A DNA stretch of 64,000 nucleotides from Bacteroidales bacterium (GTDB lineage Bacteria > Bacteroidota > Bacteroidia > Bacteroidales > UBA932), in contig SFMU01000003.1 of NCBI GenBank assembly GCA_004552965.1, positions 1-64,000 of the forward strand, read 5' to 3'. The notes under the pieces were generated by a model, which worked only from the letters and a program-made list of their open reading frames with translations, was not told where the DNA came from and made no database searches. The translations under genes and the position numbers were made by a program. Shown piece after piece: positions 8,333-18,234 of the stretch; position 1 is the first letter of the stretch; each line of letters starts with the position of its first letter.

Positions 8333-9273
8333 GCGGAAAGAGGGACATAACAGGGCATCTGGCCCTTCTGGCGGCATATTCGATTTTCGGAATAAACATT
8401 GTCTCTACCAAGGATATCGCCAATGCCGGTGTCGTTTCGCCCATCGCGCTCTTTACCATGCGCGCTCTCGGAGCCTCCCTCCTTTTCTGGCTGATCTCCC
8501 TGTTCCGCCCGAAGGAGAAAGTTCCTTTCAGCGATCTCTGCAGGATTGTCGTGGCATCGTTCTTCGGCCTGTTCATCACACAGTATTCCTTCCTCCTGGC
8601 GATAAGGATATCCACCCCGGTCGACACCTCGATCGTGTCCACCCTGGGGCCGATATTCACGATGTTCTTCGCTTTCTTCTTCGTCAGGGAGCCAATCACA
8701 GCCAAGAAAGCTCTCGGGGTGGGGGTCAGTCTGTTCGGCATCATATTCCTGATACTCAATTCCGCGCATCAGGCTTCCGGGGTCGAGGCCACAAGGCCGA
8801 TGGGCTATGTGCTGCTGCTTGTCAACAGCCTTAGCTTCTCGCTGTATCTGGGTGCCTTCAGGCCGCTGATCCGGAAATACAGTGTGGTCACCTTCATGAA
8901 GTGGATGTTCCTGTTCTCCCTGCTGATGTCGCTGCCGTTCTCCACCGGCGACCTTCTGCACACGGACTACAGCGCGATCAGCGGAAAACTCCTTTCGGAA
9001 ATCCTGTTCCTGGTGGTCTGCGCCACCTTCATCTCATATTTCCTGATCCCTTACGGACAGAAGACAGTCCGACCGACCCTTGTGGCGATGTATGCCTACG
9101 TTCAGCCGGTGATCGCCGTGGTCATCAGCATCTCATGCGGGATGGACTCACTGACCTGGAGAAAGGCAGCAGCCATCGCTCTCGTGTTCTCGGGAGTGGC
9201 CATCGTCAACAGGAGCCGCGCCGCCGGCACAGCCCCGGCGGAAACGGATGAAAAAGAAACCAGACAATCATAA
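8329..9273 (+). CDS. EamA/DMT-superfamily transporter
   Basis: 314 residues with ten predicted transmembrane helices in two EamA repeats. The first starts at LLAAYSIFGINIVSTKD; the second contains FISYFLIPYGQKTVRP, a typical C-terminal half signature. Inner membrane; the family exports amino acids, nucleobase derivatives or other metabolites. The start at 8329 overlaps the Fur-family stop codon and is preferred over an upstream in-frame ATG at 8293 that would add a charged non-membrane leader. The substrate is not deducible; coupling to a Fur-type repressor hints at a metal- or stress-related export role (inference). Confidence 0.8.
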   Translation: MSGKRDITGHLALLAAYSIFGINIVSTKDIANAGVVSPIALFTMRALGASLLFWLISLFRPKEKVPFSDLCRIVVASFFGLFITQYSFLLAIRISTPVDTSIVSTLGPIFTMFFAFFFVREPITAKKALGVGVSLFGIIFLILNSAHQASGVEATRPMGYVLLLVNSLSFSLYLGAFRPLIRKYSVVTFMKWMFLFSLLMSLPFSTGDLLHTDYSAISGKLLSEILFLVVCATFISYFLIPYGQKTVRPTLVAMYAYVQPVIAVVISISCGMDSLTWRKAAAIALVFSGVAIVNRSRAAGTAPAETDEKETRQS

Positions 9274-9279
9274 CTGAAT

Positions 9280-9552
9280 ATGGAAAAGACAGTCATCACG
9301 GTTGTAGGAAAAGACACTACCGGCATCATCGCCCGAAGCAGCACCTACCTGTACACACACAACATCAACATCCTCGACATAGCGCAGACGGTGCTGGACG
9401 GGATATTCAACATGATGATGATCGTGGACGTGTCCGGGATGGACATCAGCTACGAGGAACTTGTTCAGGAACTCAGGAATCTCGCCACGGAGATCGGTGT
9501 CGACATCAGATGCCAAAGGGAGGAGATTTTCGACATGATGCACAGAATCTGA
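9280..9552 (+). CDS. ACT-domain protein, UPF0237 family
   Basis: 90 residues forming a single ACT domain: VITVVGKDTTGIIAR at the start, NINILDIAQTVLDGIFNMMM in the middle and ISYEELVQEL in the second helix. ACT domains bind amino acids or other small ligands. It starts 6 nt after the EamA transporter and is followed 23 nt later by a UPF0210 protein, a gene pair conserved across many bacteria. The likely role is as ligand-sensing partner of that protein. No enzyme activity is expected. Confidence 0.85.
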   Translation: MEKTVITVVGKDTTGIIARSSTYLYTHNINILDIAQTVLDGIFNMMMIVDVSGMDISYEELVQELRNLATEIGVDIRCQREEIFDMMHRI

Positions 9553-9575
9553 CAATTCAAGGAATCCAGGAAGCC

Positions 9576-10940
9576 ATGCTGAACATCAAGGAAGTCTTTG
9601 AGACAACGAATATGATCGAGCACGACAATCTCGACGTGCGCACGGTCACAATGGGCATCAGCCTCTTCGACTGCGCCGACAGGACTGTCGGGGAGACCTG
9701 CTCGAGGATTGAGGAAAAAATCAGGAAATATGCCGGCAGACTTGCTGCCACTGCCGATGACATCGCAGCCGAGTTCGGAATTCCGATCGTCAACAAGAGA
9801 ATCTCGATCACCCCTGTCTCCCTGATAGGAGCATCATGCTGCAGGACGCCGGAGGATTACGTGACCATCTGCAAGATGCTGGACCGTGTGGCCAAGGATC
9901 TCGGATGCAACTTCCTGGGAGGCTATTCCGCAGTCGTGTCAAAGGGAATCACCGAAAGTGACAGATTGCTGATAGAGAGCATTCCGGAGGCCCTTGCCGT
10001 GACCGACAACATCTGCGCAAGCGTCAATGTAGGTTCCACGAAGACCGGCATCAACATGGATGCCGTGAAACTGATGGGAGAAACCGTCAAGAAGACTGCC
10101 CGCAGGACAGCCGACAGGGAGTGCATAGGTTGCGCCAAACTTGTGGTGCTCTGCAATGCTCCGGATGACAACCCTTTCATGGCCGGTGCCTTCCTCGGCA
10201 TCACCCAGGGTGACGCAGTCATCAATGTCGGAGTCTCCGGTCCCGGAGTCGTTAAGGCGGCCCTCGACAAATGCCACGGAGCCGATTTCCAGGTCCTCTG
10301 CGACACGATCAAGAAGACTGCCTTCAAGATTACCAGAGTCGGTCAGATGGTTGCCCAGGAAGCGGCATCAAGGCTAGGGGTCCAGTTCGGGATCATCGAT
10401 CTCTCCCTCGCCCCCACCCCGGCCATCGGAGACAGTGTGGCTGACATCATCGAAGCGATGGGCATCGAGAAATGCGGAGCACCGGGTACGACCGCTGCGC
10501 TCGCCCTTCTCAACGACCAGGTCAAGAAAGGCGGAGTGATGGCCTCATCCTACGTGGGCGGCCTCAGCGGCGCCTTCATTCCGGTCAGCGAGGACGCAGG
10601 GATGATCGCGGCTGCAGAATGCGGAGCCCTCACAATAGAAAAACTGGAGGCGATGACCTGCGTCTGCTCGGTAGGCCTGGACATGATAGCAGTTCCTGGT
10701 TCCACGACTGCCGCGACGATCTCCGGCATCATCGCCGACGAAGCTGCCATCGGAATGGTCAACCAGAAGACGACGGCTGTCAGGATCCTTCCCGTAGAGG
10801 GCAAGGACGTGGGAGAAAGCATCGAACTGGGCGGACTCCTGGGCACGGCTCCTGTCATGAAAGTCAACAACTGGAGCTGCGAGGAGTTCATTTCCAGAGC
10901 CGGAAGCATCCCTGCTCCTATCCACTCTTTCAAGAACTGA
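9576..10940 (+). CDS. UPF0210 (PFL-like, DUF711) protein
   Basis: 454 residues of the UPF0210 family, recognisable from the N-terminal MLNIKEVFETTNMI, the ISLFDCADRT segment and VGSTKTGINMDAVK. A glycine-rich central part resembles the glycyl-radical/PFL barrel fold, but no glycyl-radical motif is present, so the activity is unknown. The ATG at 9576, behind AGGAAGCC, is preferred over an earlier in-frame ATG at 9510 that lies within the ACT gene. It is paired with the upstream ACT protein; together they are a widespread but biochemically uncharacterised two-gene unit. Confidence 0.85.
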   Translation: MLNIKEVFETTNMIEHDNLDVRTVTMGISLFDCADRTVGETCSRIEEKIRKYAGRLAATADDIAAEFGIPIVNKRISITPVSLIGASCCRTPEDYVTICKMLDRVAKDLGCNFLGGYSAVVSKGITESDRLLIESIPEALAVTDNICASVNVGSTKTGINMDAVKLMGETVKKTARRTADRECIGCAKLVVLCNAPDDNPFMAGAFLGITQGDAVINVGVSGPGVVKAALDKCHGADFQVLCDTIKKTAFKITRVGQMVAQEAASRLGVQFGIIDLSLAPTPAIGDSVADIIEAMGIEKCGAPGTTAALALLNDQVKKGGVMASSYVGGLSGAFIPVSEDAGMIAAAECGALTIEKLEAMTCVCSVGLDMIAVPGSTTAATISGIIADEAAIGMVNQKTTAVRILPVEGKDVGESIELGGLLGTAPVMKVNNWSCEEFISRAGSIPAPIHSFKN

Positions 10941-10974
10941 CAATTCTTATCATTAACCCAAAATTATCATTACA

Positions 10975-13569
10975 ATGAAAACCAATCTATTCAAAAGCAT
11001 CGCAATTGCTGCGATTCTTGTGGGATCGACTGCCTGCGGCAGTGCTCCCGCTTACTTCGTAGGCAGCCTTACCGATGCTCTCGACGATTCCGCATGGGAG
11101 TCTTCAGCCTGGATTTCAGCTCCTGACGCCCAGGTGGTCACAGGAACCATTTATGACGGAACCCGTTCAGCCGACGGAGCCAGCTGGTTCGTGGCAACGG
11201 TCAGGAATGGTGGCAAAGTTGCTTCTGCAAAATGGATGACCACAGGTCTGGGAGTCTATGAACTCTATCTCAACGGCCAGGTGGTCGGAGAGGAGATTCT
11301 CAAGCCGGGTTTCACACACTACGGGAAGACCAAGCGCTCATTCACCTACGATGTCACAGACGCCATCAACTCAGCTTCCGGCGCCGAGAACGTCCTTGCA
11401 GTCCAGGTTACCCCGGGCTGGTGGGCTGACAAGATAATCACTCCAGCAGGTCACGAAGGAATGATAGGAAAGAAGGTCGCTTTCCGTGGAGTCCTTGAAC
11501 TCACCTATGCTGACGGCAGCAAGGAACTCTTCGGAACCGACACCGAGAACTGGAAGGCAGGAATCGCCGGACCGGTCAAGCATGCTGCAATCTTCGACGG
11601 AGAGGACTACGATGCCCGCGAACTTCCGGGATACGCCTGCACCGACAGACTCGGCGTCCCTGAGATCAACAACGAATTCAACGGAGAAATCCTTCCTACC
11701 TGCGGAGCAGAGATCTACCTCCGCAAGGACATCGCTCTCAAGCCTGTCAAGGCATACGTCTGGAAGGACGTCGAGGGCGCAACCGAGGATGCCTACGGCA
11801 AGGTTGTGATCAGCAGGGAATATGCCGCCGGAGAGCCGATGACCATCGCGCCGGGCGAGACCCTGGTTGTGGATTTCGGACAGAATGCCGCAGCAGTTCC
11901 TTCATTCGTGTTCAACGCCAAGGAGGGCACCGTTCTCACCTGCCTGCCTTCAGAGCTTCTGAATGACGGCAACGGAGCAAAGAGCCGCGGCATGGACGGC
12001 CCTGAGGGGAGCTGCCACAGGCTCAACCTCCGCATTCCGCAGACCGGAATGATTCTGAACTACACCTTCGCCGAAAGCAAGAAGCCGGTTGCATTCACTC
12101 CGACCTGCACTTTCTTCGGCTACAGGCTGGTTTCCATCACCGCCACCGATGAGGTCACGATCGATTCGATCGAGTCCATCCCTGTCACTTCCATCTCAAA
12201 GGGAATCGAGACCGGTACCATCACAACAGGAAACGAACTGGTCAACAGACTCATCTCGAACACCGTCTGGGGCCAGCGTTCGAACTACCTTTCAGTCACC
12301 ACCGACTGTCCTCAGCGCAACGAGCGTCTGGGCTGGACAGCCGACACCCAGGTCTTCACCGAGACCGGAAGCTTCTTCGCCAACACCTCATCCTTCTTCC
12401 ACAAGTGGATGCGTGACATGCGCGACACCCAGACCGAGCTGGGCGGCTTCCCTGGTGTAGCTCCTCAGGCACAGTACGGCGCAGATCCTACATCCATGAT
12501 GCGTCTTGGCTGGGCCGATGCAGGAATCATCGTTCCATGGACCATCTGGAAGCAGTTCGGAGACACCGGTATCGTCGACGAGAACTGGGAGTCGATGGAT
12601 CTCTTCATGAACCACATCAACGACAACAAGTACGACCACATTGCACTCAGTGCAGAGAACGGCAACTACCAGTGGGCAGACTGGCTCAGCTATGAGCCTC
12701 TCGAGAGCTGCTCCGGAAGCGCTTTCGGCCACGACAAGAAAGGCAAGTGGGGTCCGCTTCCTGAGGCCATCGAGTACTGGAACTATCTCAGTGCATCATA
12801 TTGGGTGATCGATGCCGGAATGATGCGCGACATGGCAGCCGCCACCGGACGTGACGCCGCCAGATACCAGGCAATGGTCGACAATGCAAAGGCTTACATC
12901 AGGGAGAGGTTCTTCAACGCCAACGGCGAGTTCAAGACCGCAATCCTGAACACGATGCAGACACCTGCCCTCTTCGCACTGAAGAACAACATATTAGAAG
13001 GTGAAGCCAAGGAGGCCATGATCGCCCGCCTGCGCGAGAATTTCGCCCAGCACGGAAACTGCCTCCAGACAGGTTTCCTCGGCACATCCATCCTGATGGG
13101 CACTCTGACCGACAACGGTATGGTTGACATCGCCTACGAGCTCCTCTTCCAGCGCAAGAATCCAAGCTGGCTCTACTCTGTCGACAATGGCGCGACCACC
13201 ATCTGGGAGCGTTGGAACAGCTACATGATCGAGAACGGCATGGGACCTCGCGGAATGAACAGTTTCAACCACTACGCCTACGGATGTGTCTGTGAATGGA
13301 TCTGGGAAACAGCAGCAGGTATCTCATCCGATCCTGCAGCCCCTGGTTTCAAGCACATCATCATGAAGCCTGTTCCGGACAAGAGACTCGGCACCATGGA
13401 TGCCGAATACAAGTCCGCAGCCGGTGTAATCAAGAGCAGCTGGAAATATGAGGGCGACAAGTGGATCTGGAATTTCACCATTCCTGAAGGCGCCACAGCA
13501 ACCGTCACTCTCCCTGGCGAGACTGAATCCAAGGACTACGAGGCAGGTTCATACACAGTCGAAATGTAA
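10975..13569 (+). CDS. Alpha-L-rhamnosidase, GH78, lipoprotein
   Basis: 864 residues with an SPII signal (lipobox STAC near residue 21). N-terminal beta-sandwich carbohydrate-binding domains (YLNGQVVGEEILKPGF) precede the (alpha/alpha)6 barrel. The GH78 catalytic signature TTDCPQRNERLGWTADTQ lies near residue 442 and NGATTIWERW near residue 740; the latter carries the glutamate usually assigned as base. The family releases alpha-linked L-rhamnose from plant rhamnogalacturonan or glycosides. It follows the UPF0210 gene by 34 nt on the same strand and is ended by a hairpin at 13595-13635. It links to the other rhamnose genes of the window (GH106, rhaM, fucO). Confidence 0.9.
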   Translation: MKTNLFKSIAIAAILVGSTACGSAPAYFVGSLTDALDDSAWESSAWISAPDAQVVTGTIYDGTRSADGASWFVATVRNGGKVASAKWMTTGLGVYELYLNGQVVGEEILKPGFTHYGKTKRSFTYDVTDAINSASGAENVLAVQVTPGWWADKIITPAGHEGMIGKKVAFRGVLELTYADGSKELFGTDTENWKAGIAGPVKHAAIFDGEDYDARELPGYACTDRLGVPEINNEFNGEILPTCGAEIYLRKDIALKPVKAYVWKDVEGATEDAYGKVVISREYAAGEPMTIAPGETLVVDFGQNAAAVPSFVFNAKEGTVLTCLPSELLNDGNGAKSRGMDGPEGSCHRLNLRIPQTGMILNYTFAESKKPVAFTPTCTFFGYRLVSITATDEVTIDSIESIPVTSISKGIETGTITTGNELVNRLISNTVWGQRSNYLSVTTDCPQRNERLGWTADTQVFTETGSFFANTSSFFHKWMRDMRDTQTELGGFPGVAPQAQYGADPTSMMRLGWADAGIIVPWTIWKQFGDTGIVDENWESMDLFMNHINDNKYDHIALSAENGNYQWADWLSYEPLESCSGSAFGHDKKGKWGPLPEAIEYWNYLSASYWVIDAGMMRDMAAATGRDAARYQAMVDNAKAYIRERFFNANGEFKTAILNTMQTPALFALKNNILEGEAKEAMIARLRENFAQHGNCLQTGFLGTSILMGTLTDNGMVDIAYELLFQRKNPSWLYSVDNGATTIWERWNSYMIENGMGPRGMNSFNHYAYGCVCEWIWETAAGISSDPAAPGFKHIIMKPVPDKRLGTMDAEYKSAAGVIKSSWKYEGDKWIWNFTIPEGATATVTLPGETESKDYEAGSYTVEM

Positions 13570-13594
13570 GTTCACTGCCTTCTGACAGTTTTGA

Positions 13595-13635
13595 GGGTGA
13601 CTGATCGTCTTATGACTTTTGACGGACAGTCACTC
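13595..13635. terminator. Hairpin between convergent GH78 and GNAT genes
   Basis: GGGTGACTG (13595-13603) pairs with CAGTCACTC (13627-13635), with one G-U, followed by a T-rich run TCTTCTTTATA. It lies 26 nt past the rhamnosidase stop and 13 nt before the convergent acetyltransferase stop, so it may serve both strands. Confidence 0.45.
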
Positions 13636-13647
13636 TCTTCTTTATAT

Positions 13648-14769
13648 TCAGATGACTTTGGTGTAGACGCGGGCACGCTTGATCAGGGTATGCTTCATCT
13701 TGCCCCAGAGATTCTGGACATTGAAGTTGTCCTCCAGTTCGCGAGTGCTCTCGACGTATCTGATCCGGTTCTTCTGCAGCCCCTGGGCAATCTTTCCCAT
13801 GATCATGGCATTGACACCCTTGCTGCGGTAGTCGTCACGTATCGCGATCAGAAGGGCATCGACAGTGTCATTGCAACGGAGAGCCTTCAGGATGTGGAAC
13901 CAGCCGAATGGGAAGATCTTCCCTCCGGCTTTCTGCATGGCCTTGGAGAACGAAGGCATAGCAACTCCGAAACCCACAACCTCGTCGTCAGCATTGACGA
14001 TCACGGAAAAAAAGTCGGTCATCAGGTTCGGGAAAAACTGGCGCTTGAGATCATCGCACTGGCCGGGAGACAGTTCGGAGAAGCCGTGCAGGGAGGAATA
14101 TGCCTGGTTCAGGACCTCGAATATTCCGTCAGCATATTTGGTCAGAATCTCCTTCTTGTTCCTGTACTTTCCCTCATGGATGTCATACCTCTCTTCCACG
14201 AGTTCAGCATACTTGCTGTACCTGCTCAAGTCCTCCGGGACCTCGATCAGATATTCGACATAATCATTGCCGCGTGAGAAACCTGACTGAAGGATGCGCT
14301 GCTCGTAATATGGGAAATTGTACTTGCCGTAGGCAGTGGGCAGCTTGTCGAAGCCGTCCACCAGTATGCCTGAGATGTCGAACTCCAGAAAGCCGACAGG
14401 ACCTTCCAGCATCTCCATACCCTTGTCTGAGGCATAGTCCCTGACTGCGGCCATCAATGAGTCAACAACATCCTGGGAATCGATGAAATCAAGCCAGCCG
14501 AAACGGCATATCTTCTTGGAAATCTTTTCGTTGTAGCGATGATTGATGATAGCCGCCACCCTGCCGACAACATTTCCGTCCAGGTCTTTGGCCAACCAGT
14601 ACTTTCCCTCGCAGACCTCAAAAGCGGCATTTTTGCCGGGCGTCAAGGTGTCCATCTCCATGGACTCGAACTGAGGAACATAGTATGGATTCCCTTTATA
14701 AAGCTGGTTAGGGAAATGGACAAAACTTCTGAGATCCTTTCTGGTCTTTACTGGTTCAATAATAGTCAC
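13648..14769 (-). CDS. Large GNAT-type acetyltransferase-like protein
   Basis: 373 residues. It starts with FVHFPNQLYKGNPYYVPQ, a well-conserved opening of a Bacteroidetes protein family annotated as N-acetyltransferase. It contains GRVAAIINHRYNEK and FGWLDFIDSQ in the first half and a second GNAT-like half with VVGFGVAMPSFSKAMQ. It looks like tandem GNAT folds in one chain; substrate unknown. A -7 element TATATTTG with TTG 19 nt upstream supports the start at 14769. Cytoplasmic. It is flanked by a convergent rhamnosidase and a relic of an AraC regulator. Confidence 0.75.
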   Translation of the reverse strand: MTIIEPVKTRKDLRSFVHFPNQLYKGNPYYVPQFESMEMDTLTPGKNAAFEVCEGKYWLAKDLDGNVVGRVAAIINHRYNEKISKKICRFGWLDFIDSQDVVDSLMAAVRDYASDKGMEMLEGPVGFLEFDISGILVDGFDKLPTAYGKYNFPYYEQRILQSGFSRGNDYVEYLIEVPEDLSRYSKYAELVEERYDIHEGKYRNKKEILTKYADGIFEVLNQAYSSLHGFSELSPGQCDDLKRQFFPNLMTDFFSVIVNADDEVVGFGVAMPSFSKAMQKAGGKIFPFGWFHILKALRCNDTVDALLIAIRDDYRSKGVNAMIMGKIAQGLQKNRIRYVESTRELEDNFNVQNLWGKMKHTLIKRARVYTKVI

Positions 14770-14796
14770 AATAGCAAAAGCTTGTATTCAGCGCAC

Positions 14797-14826
14797 CAAA
14801 TATAATCACTTTTTCCGAAAAGACAA
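14797..14826 (-). promoter_or_regulatory. Bacteroidetes promoter for the GNAT gene
   Basis: On the minus strand TTG (14826-14824), 19 nt spacer, TATATTTG (14804-14797). This is the complete -33/-7 architecture, 27 nt upstream of the GNAT ATG. Confidence 0.65.
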
Positions 14827-14836
14827 TACGGCTTAA

Positions 14837-15037
14837 AAGTTCGGTTTCAGCCGGCATGCATCAGTATCCTGCCTGGTCTACGTACTGGAAGCGAAAAGCC
14901 TCCTGCAGACCGGCACCTGTTCAGTGCATGAAGTCTGCGAGAGGCTTGGTTTCGACAACGGCTCATTCTTCAACAGATGGTTCCGAAGAATGGCCGGAAT
15001 CAGCCCGGGACGATTCATCAGGCAGAGCGAAGAATGA
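14837..15037 (+). pseudogene. Relic of an AraC-family regulator (C-terminal HTH only)
   Basis: Reading 14837-15037 in one frame gives about 66 codons ending in TGA. The final part is an AraC-type double helix-turn-helix: AKSLLQTGTCSVHEVCERL, then GFDNGSFFNRWFRRMAG and ISPGRFIRQSE. It is preceded by a TAA at 14834-14836 and has no start codon, and the first HTH and the sensor domain are gone. I infer a decayed regulator, perhaps formerly of the adjacent glycosidase genes. An alternative is a fragment left by a deletion that removed the rest of the gene. Confidence 0.7.
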
Positions 15038-15060
15038 ATGCGTCCCGGGAGACTTGAATG

Positions 15061-18000
15061 CTAGTTTGCGAATTCAGGAAGGCTGAGCAGTCCTGAAGGA
15101 TAAAGGACATAGTCCTCGGTGTTGTTGGCCACGAAGTGCTCCGGACCGATTGCCCACTGATGAGCAGGAGCGAGGTGGAACGGACCGAAGGTGTTTCTTC
15201 TGGTCAGCACGACATCGAGCCAGAGGTCGCCGTCACCCTGCGGCACATCCTGTACGAACGGAGGGAAGGCCAGCATATTCACAGCCTCTCCCCTTCTGAC
15301 CTTGACACAGGCGCCTTCGAAGGAAGCTGTCCTGACTGATGCTGCGCTCACCGGTCCCATGTTGTAGGAAATCGTTCCGCTGTAGAATGGAAGGCCCTGG
15401 GCTGCCGCATCGCCGACCCTGAGTGTTGCAGGAAGCGTGGTTACAGCTGTCTTCGAACCGGAGAGACTGACACCGAAATCACCGATGAGATAGATGTTCT
15501 CGAGATTCTTGTCTTCAGTGAAGACGGTCTTGAGGGTCACGACATTCCTGCCTTTCTTCAGGAGGGCAGGGTCAAGGGCGATCTTGTCATAGCATGGATC
15601 GATCCACCAGAGGTCGGTAGCGGTGTCGAGAAGAGTTCCGTTGACCTTGACCTCGAAATCATCAGCAGACTCTACGCATAGGAAGAGTTCTCCCTCAGGA
15701 AGTACATCCACATTGAAGTCATAGGTGAGTTCGACGTCGCCGTAGGAAGGCTTGGAATCACCGACGAACTTCTCGAAGAACCACGGCTGGAGCATGTCGC
15801 CACCGCGGAACTTCAGGCCGAAATGCTTGCGGATCTCCCTGTCGGCGAGAAGCACATCCATCCTCCTGTCGGACTTGAGGCCTTCAGCCTTGAAGGTGAC
15901 CATGTCAAGAGGGAGCACGTTCGGCTCATTGAGAGCGTAGGCATATTCCCTGTCTTCGGCCTTCGAATATTCCGCATCCCGGGCCGCAGGAACCTGCTGG
16001 GTGGTTACAGGAGCGGCGGAGACGACATAGACATATTCCTGAAGAGGAGCGAAGTCAAGCACGAGGGAAGTAGCTGACTCGGCGGAAGTGTTGCCGACCG
16101 AATAGACCTGTCCTGTACGGCAGTCCCAGAGGGAAACCTCGCCGACAGCAGGAAGGGTGACTTTAACATCGTCGAACGACTCTTTGGAGCTCATGCTCAT
16201 CATCACATAAGTAGTCCTGTCGCCATCCTTCCTGACGGTGCAGTAGATTGCAGGAAGACTCTCTCCCGTGGCTGAGACTATTCCTGCCATCCTGGAAACG
16301 ACGGCATCGACAGAGGCCACGATGGAAGAGGCTGTGAAGTCGGCATGGGAAGCCGAAGCCGCGAAGAAGTCGGCAGCCTCCGAAGAAGCCTGCACATCGA
16401 CCATCGAAGGAGCATCGCCGGCAAGGACGATCTTTCCGCCCTTTGCGGCAAAATCTTTCAGGAGATCCAGAGTCGAAGTGCGGATAGTGGCCATGTTGCC
16501 GACAAGGACAGCCTTGTAGGCCATCTTGCCCACCTTGAGCACTGCATTGCCATCGGAATCACGGCCGACGGAAGCGAGGCGGCTGAGAATGTCCTCATCG
16601 CCATAGTCGAAATCGATCTGGGCACCTGCGAGCCAGTGGAAGAGATTCCTGTAGCCGTCCTCGATCGCATTCATCGAAGCCGACCTCGGAGAGAGCCCAT
16701 TGAAGGAATCGACGGAAATCTGCGCGAAGACGCTCTCGATAGGGCTGACGACCAGGAGATCGCAGACCGGCTCGCCCTGGGCGATGAGAAGCCCGAGACG
16801 GGAATAGTAGTCCTCCACGAACTTGAAGTCCTTGTACCATCCGGACTGGAAACTGATGGAAGCCGGATAGTCACGCTTGGCCTCTCCTTCCATCGTGTAC
16901 CAGGAAAGATGAGGGCAACGCAGATTCACGCCGAAGAGAGCCTGCCAGTCGCCGGCATCCTTGTAATCCTCGAAACTCATCTGCCAGCCGGAGCAGCCGT
17001 AGAGTTCGGAAAGGATCATCTTCTTGCCTGTCTGACGGGCAACGGATGAAACCTGCTTTGCAGCCCAGTAGGTACGGCTGTACTGAGTGAGATTGTCGAT
17101 GCCAGGAATATCCTGATGCTCATAATCCCTCATCAGAGAACCTTGGCAAACAACCTGGGAGGTAAGGTTGTCCTCATGCAGGAAATGGCCGGTGTAGGCA
17201 ATCCCATGGTCCTTGCACCACTTTTCCTGAGGCTCGACGAAATTTTCCAGGAAGAGTTCCTGGGCGAGCTCGACATAATTCCATTTCGCCTTGTCATAGA
17301 TGTTTCCGTCAGGATGCAGGAATATGCGCGGAAGGTCATCGAGGATATCACCTCCGAAGCGGGCGGCATATTCATCAGGCATCGAGGCTGTCCATGAAAT
17401 GCTTGCGCCTCCGTTCAGGATCTGTCCGCGGTGAGGTTCGTCAGTGAATATGCCGGTGATCGTCGTGCCGATCCTGTCGCCGCAATTCTTCTGATAGGCG
17501 TCATGAGTCAGGGAGATGAAGTAGTCGGTTGCCTCACGGTTCATCTCATCGACCATCGTGTAGCCATTGTAGAAGTTGCTGCGGCCGCATTCCTTGACAT
17601 AAAAGGCCAGCACCGTCTCACCCTTGGAAGCCATCGCCTCATCCACCGAATGAACTCTCTGAAGGTCGGTGTAGGATGAGCCGTCAAGATTGCAGGTGAA
17701 GACAGCGGCGAGAGTGTCGGCAAGAACCATGTCCGCAGACTTCGGAAAGGTGGTCATGTCCATGGTGTGCAGCCTGTACTCCGGCTTCATCGTCACATAG
17801 CCTCCGGCAGTTCCGGAAGGCCATCTGTCCTCGTCGTAGAGGTAGTTGATCATTCCCTCGGCAGTGCCTGCATCGGCAACGGCATTGATCAGGTCGAACC
17901 ACTCTTCACCGAGATATTCAGTGGCGAGACCCACTCTCGAATGCATGAAATAGCCGCCGAAGCCCATGTCCTTCATCACGCCCACCTGACGGATGAGTTC

Positions 18001-18189
18001 ATCCTTGTCAAGTTTGCCGTTCCAGGACCAGAAAGGCTTGCCCCTCCATTCGTTGGAAGGATTGGAGAACTGAGCGACCAGTTCACTGTCACTCAACCTG
18101 TTGTCTGCACTCCTGTCTGAGCAGGAGACTGCCGCGACGAGCAGCAGGGATGCCGCGATCGGCATGAATAGATTCCCGTGTCTTGTCAT
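15061..18189 (-). CDS. GH106-type alpha-L-rhamnosidase, lipoprotein
   Basis: 1042 residues with a lipobox (AVSC near residue 23). The barrel opens with KPFWSWNGKLDKDELIRQ and MGFGGYFMHSRVGLATEY, the signature of GH106 and related large glycosidases, followed by LYDEDRWPSGTAGG. The region around ILSELYGCSGWQMSFEDYK carries an acidic residue suited for catalysis. The C-terminal 250 residues form a jelly-roll (VKVNGTLLDTATDLWW). The family acts on terminal alpha-L-rhamnose in pectic chains. Last gene of a minus-strand series that starts at 26601; gap to the upstream gene 45 nt. Assignment within the GH106-like superfamily is by motif only. Confidence 0.8.
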   Translation of the reverse strand: MTRHGNLFMPIAASLLLVAAVSCSDRSADNRLSDSELVAQFSNPSNEWRGKPFWSWNGKLDKDELIRQVGVMKDMGFGGYFMHSRVGLATEYLGEEWFDLINAVADAGTAEGMINYLYDEDRWPSGTAGGYVTMKPEYRLHTMDMTTFPKSADMVLADTLAAVFTCNLDGSSYTDLQRVHSVDEAMASKGETVLAFYVKECGRSNFYNGYTMVDEMNREATDYFISLTHDAYQKNCGDRIGTTITGIFTDEPHRGQILNGGASISWTASMPDEYAARFGGDILDDLPRIFLHPDGNIYDKAKWNYVELAQELFLENFVEPQEKWCKDHGIAYTGHFLHEDNLTSQVVCQGSLMRDYEHQDIPGIDNLTQYSRTYWAAKQVSSVARQTGKKMILSELYGCSGWQMSFEDYKDAGDWQALFGVNLRCPHLSWYTMEGEAKRDYPASISFQSGWYKDFKFVEDYYSRLGLLIAQGEPVCDLLVVSPIESVFAQISVDSFNGLSPRSASMNAIEDGYRNLFHWLAGAQIDFDYGDEDILSRLASVGRDSDGNAVLKVGKMAYKAVLVGNMATIRTSTLDLLKDFAAKGGKIVLAGDAPSMVDVQASSEAADFFAASASHADFTASSIVASVDAVVSRMAGIVSATGESLPAIYCTVRKDGDRTTYVMMSMSSKESFDDVKVTLPAVGEVSLWDCRTGQVYSVGNTSAESATSLVLDFAPLQEYVYVVSAAPVTTQQVPAARDAEYSKAEDREYAYALNEPNVLPLDMVTFKAEGLKSDRRMDVLLADREIRKHFGLKFRGGDMLQPWFFEKFVGDSKPSYGDVELTYDFNVDVLPEGELFLCVESADDFEVKVNGTLLDTATDLWWIDPCYDKIALDPALLKKGRNVVTLKTVFTEDKNLENIYLIGDFGVSLSGSKTAVTTLPATLRVGDAAAQGLPFYSGTISYNMGPVSAASVRTASFEGACVKVRRGEAVNMLAFPPFVQDVPQGDGDLWLDVVLTRRNTFGPFHLAPAHQWAIGPEHFVANNTEDYVLYPSGLLSLPEFAN

Positions 18190-18234
18190 AATATCAATTG
18201 GTATCAGTTTTATATGTCACTTCATGAGTGCATT

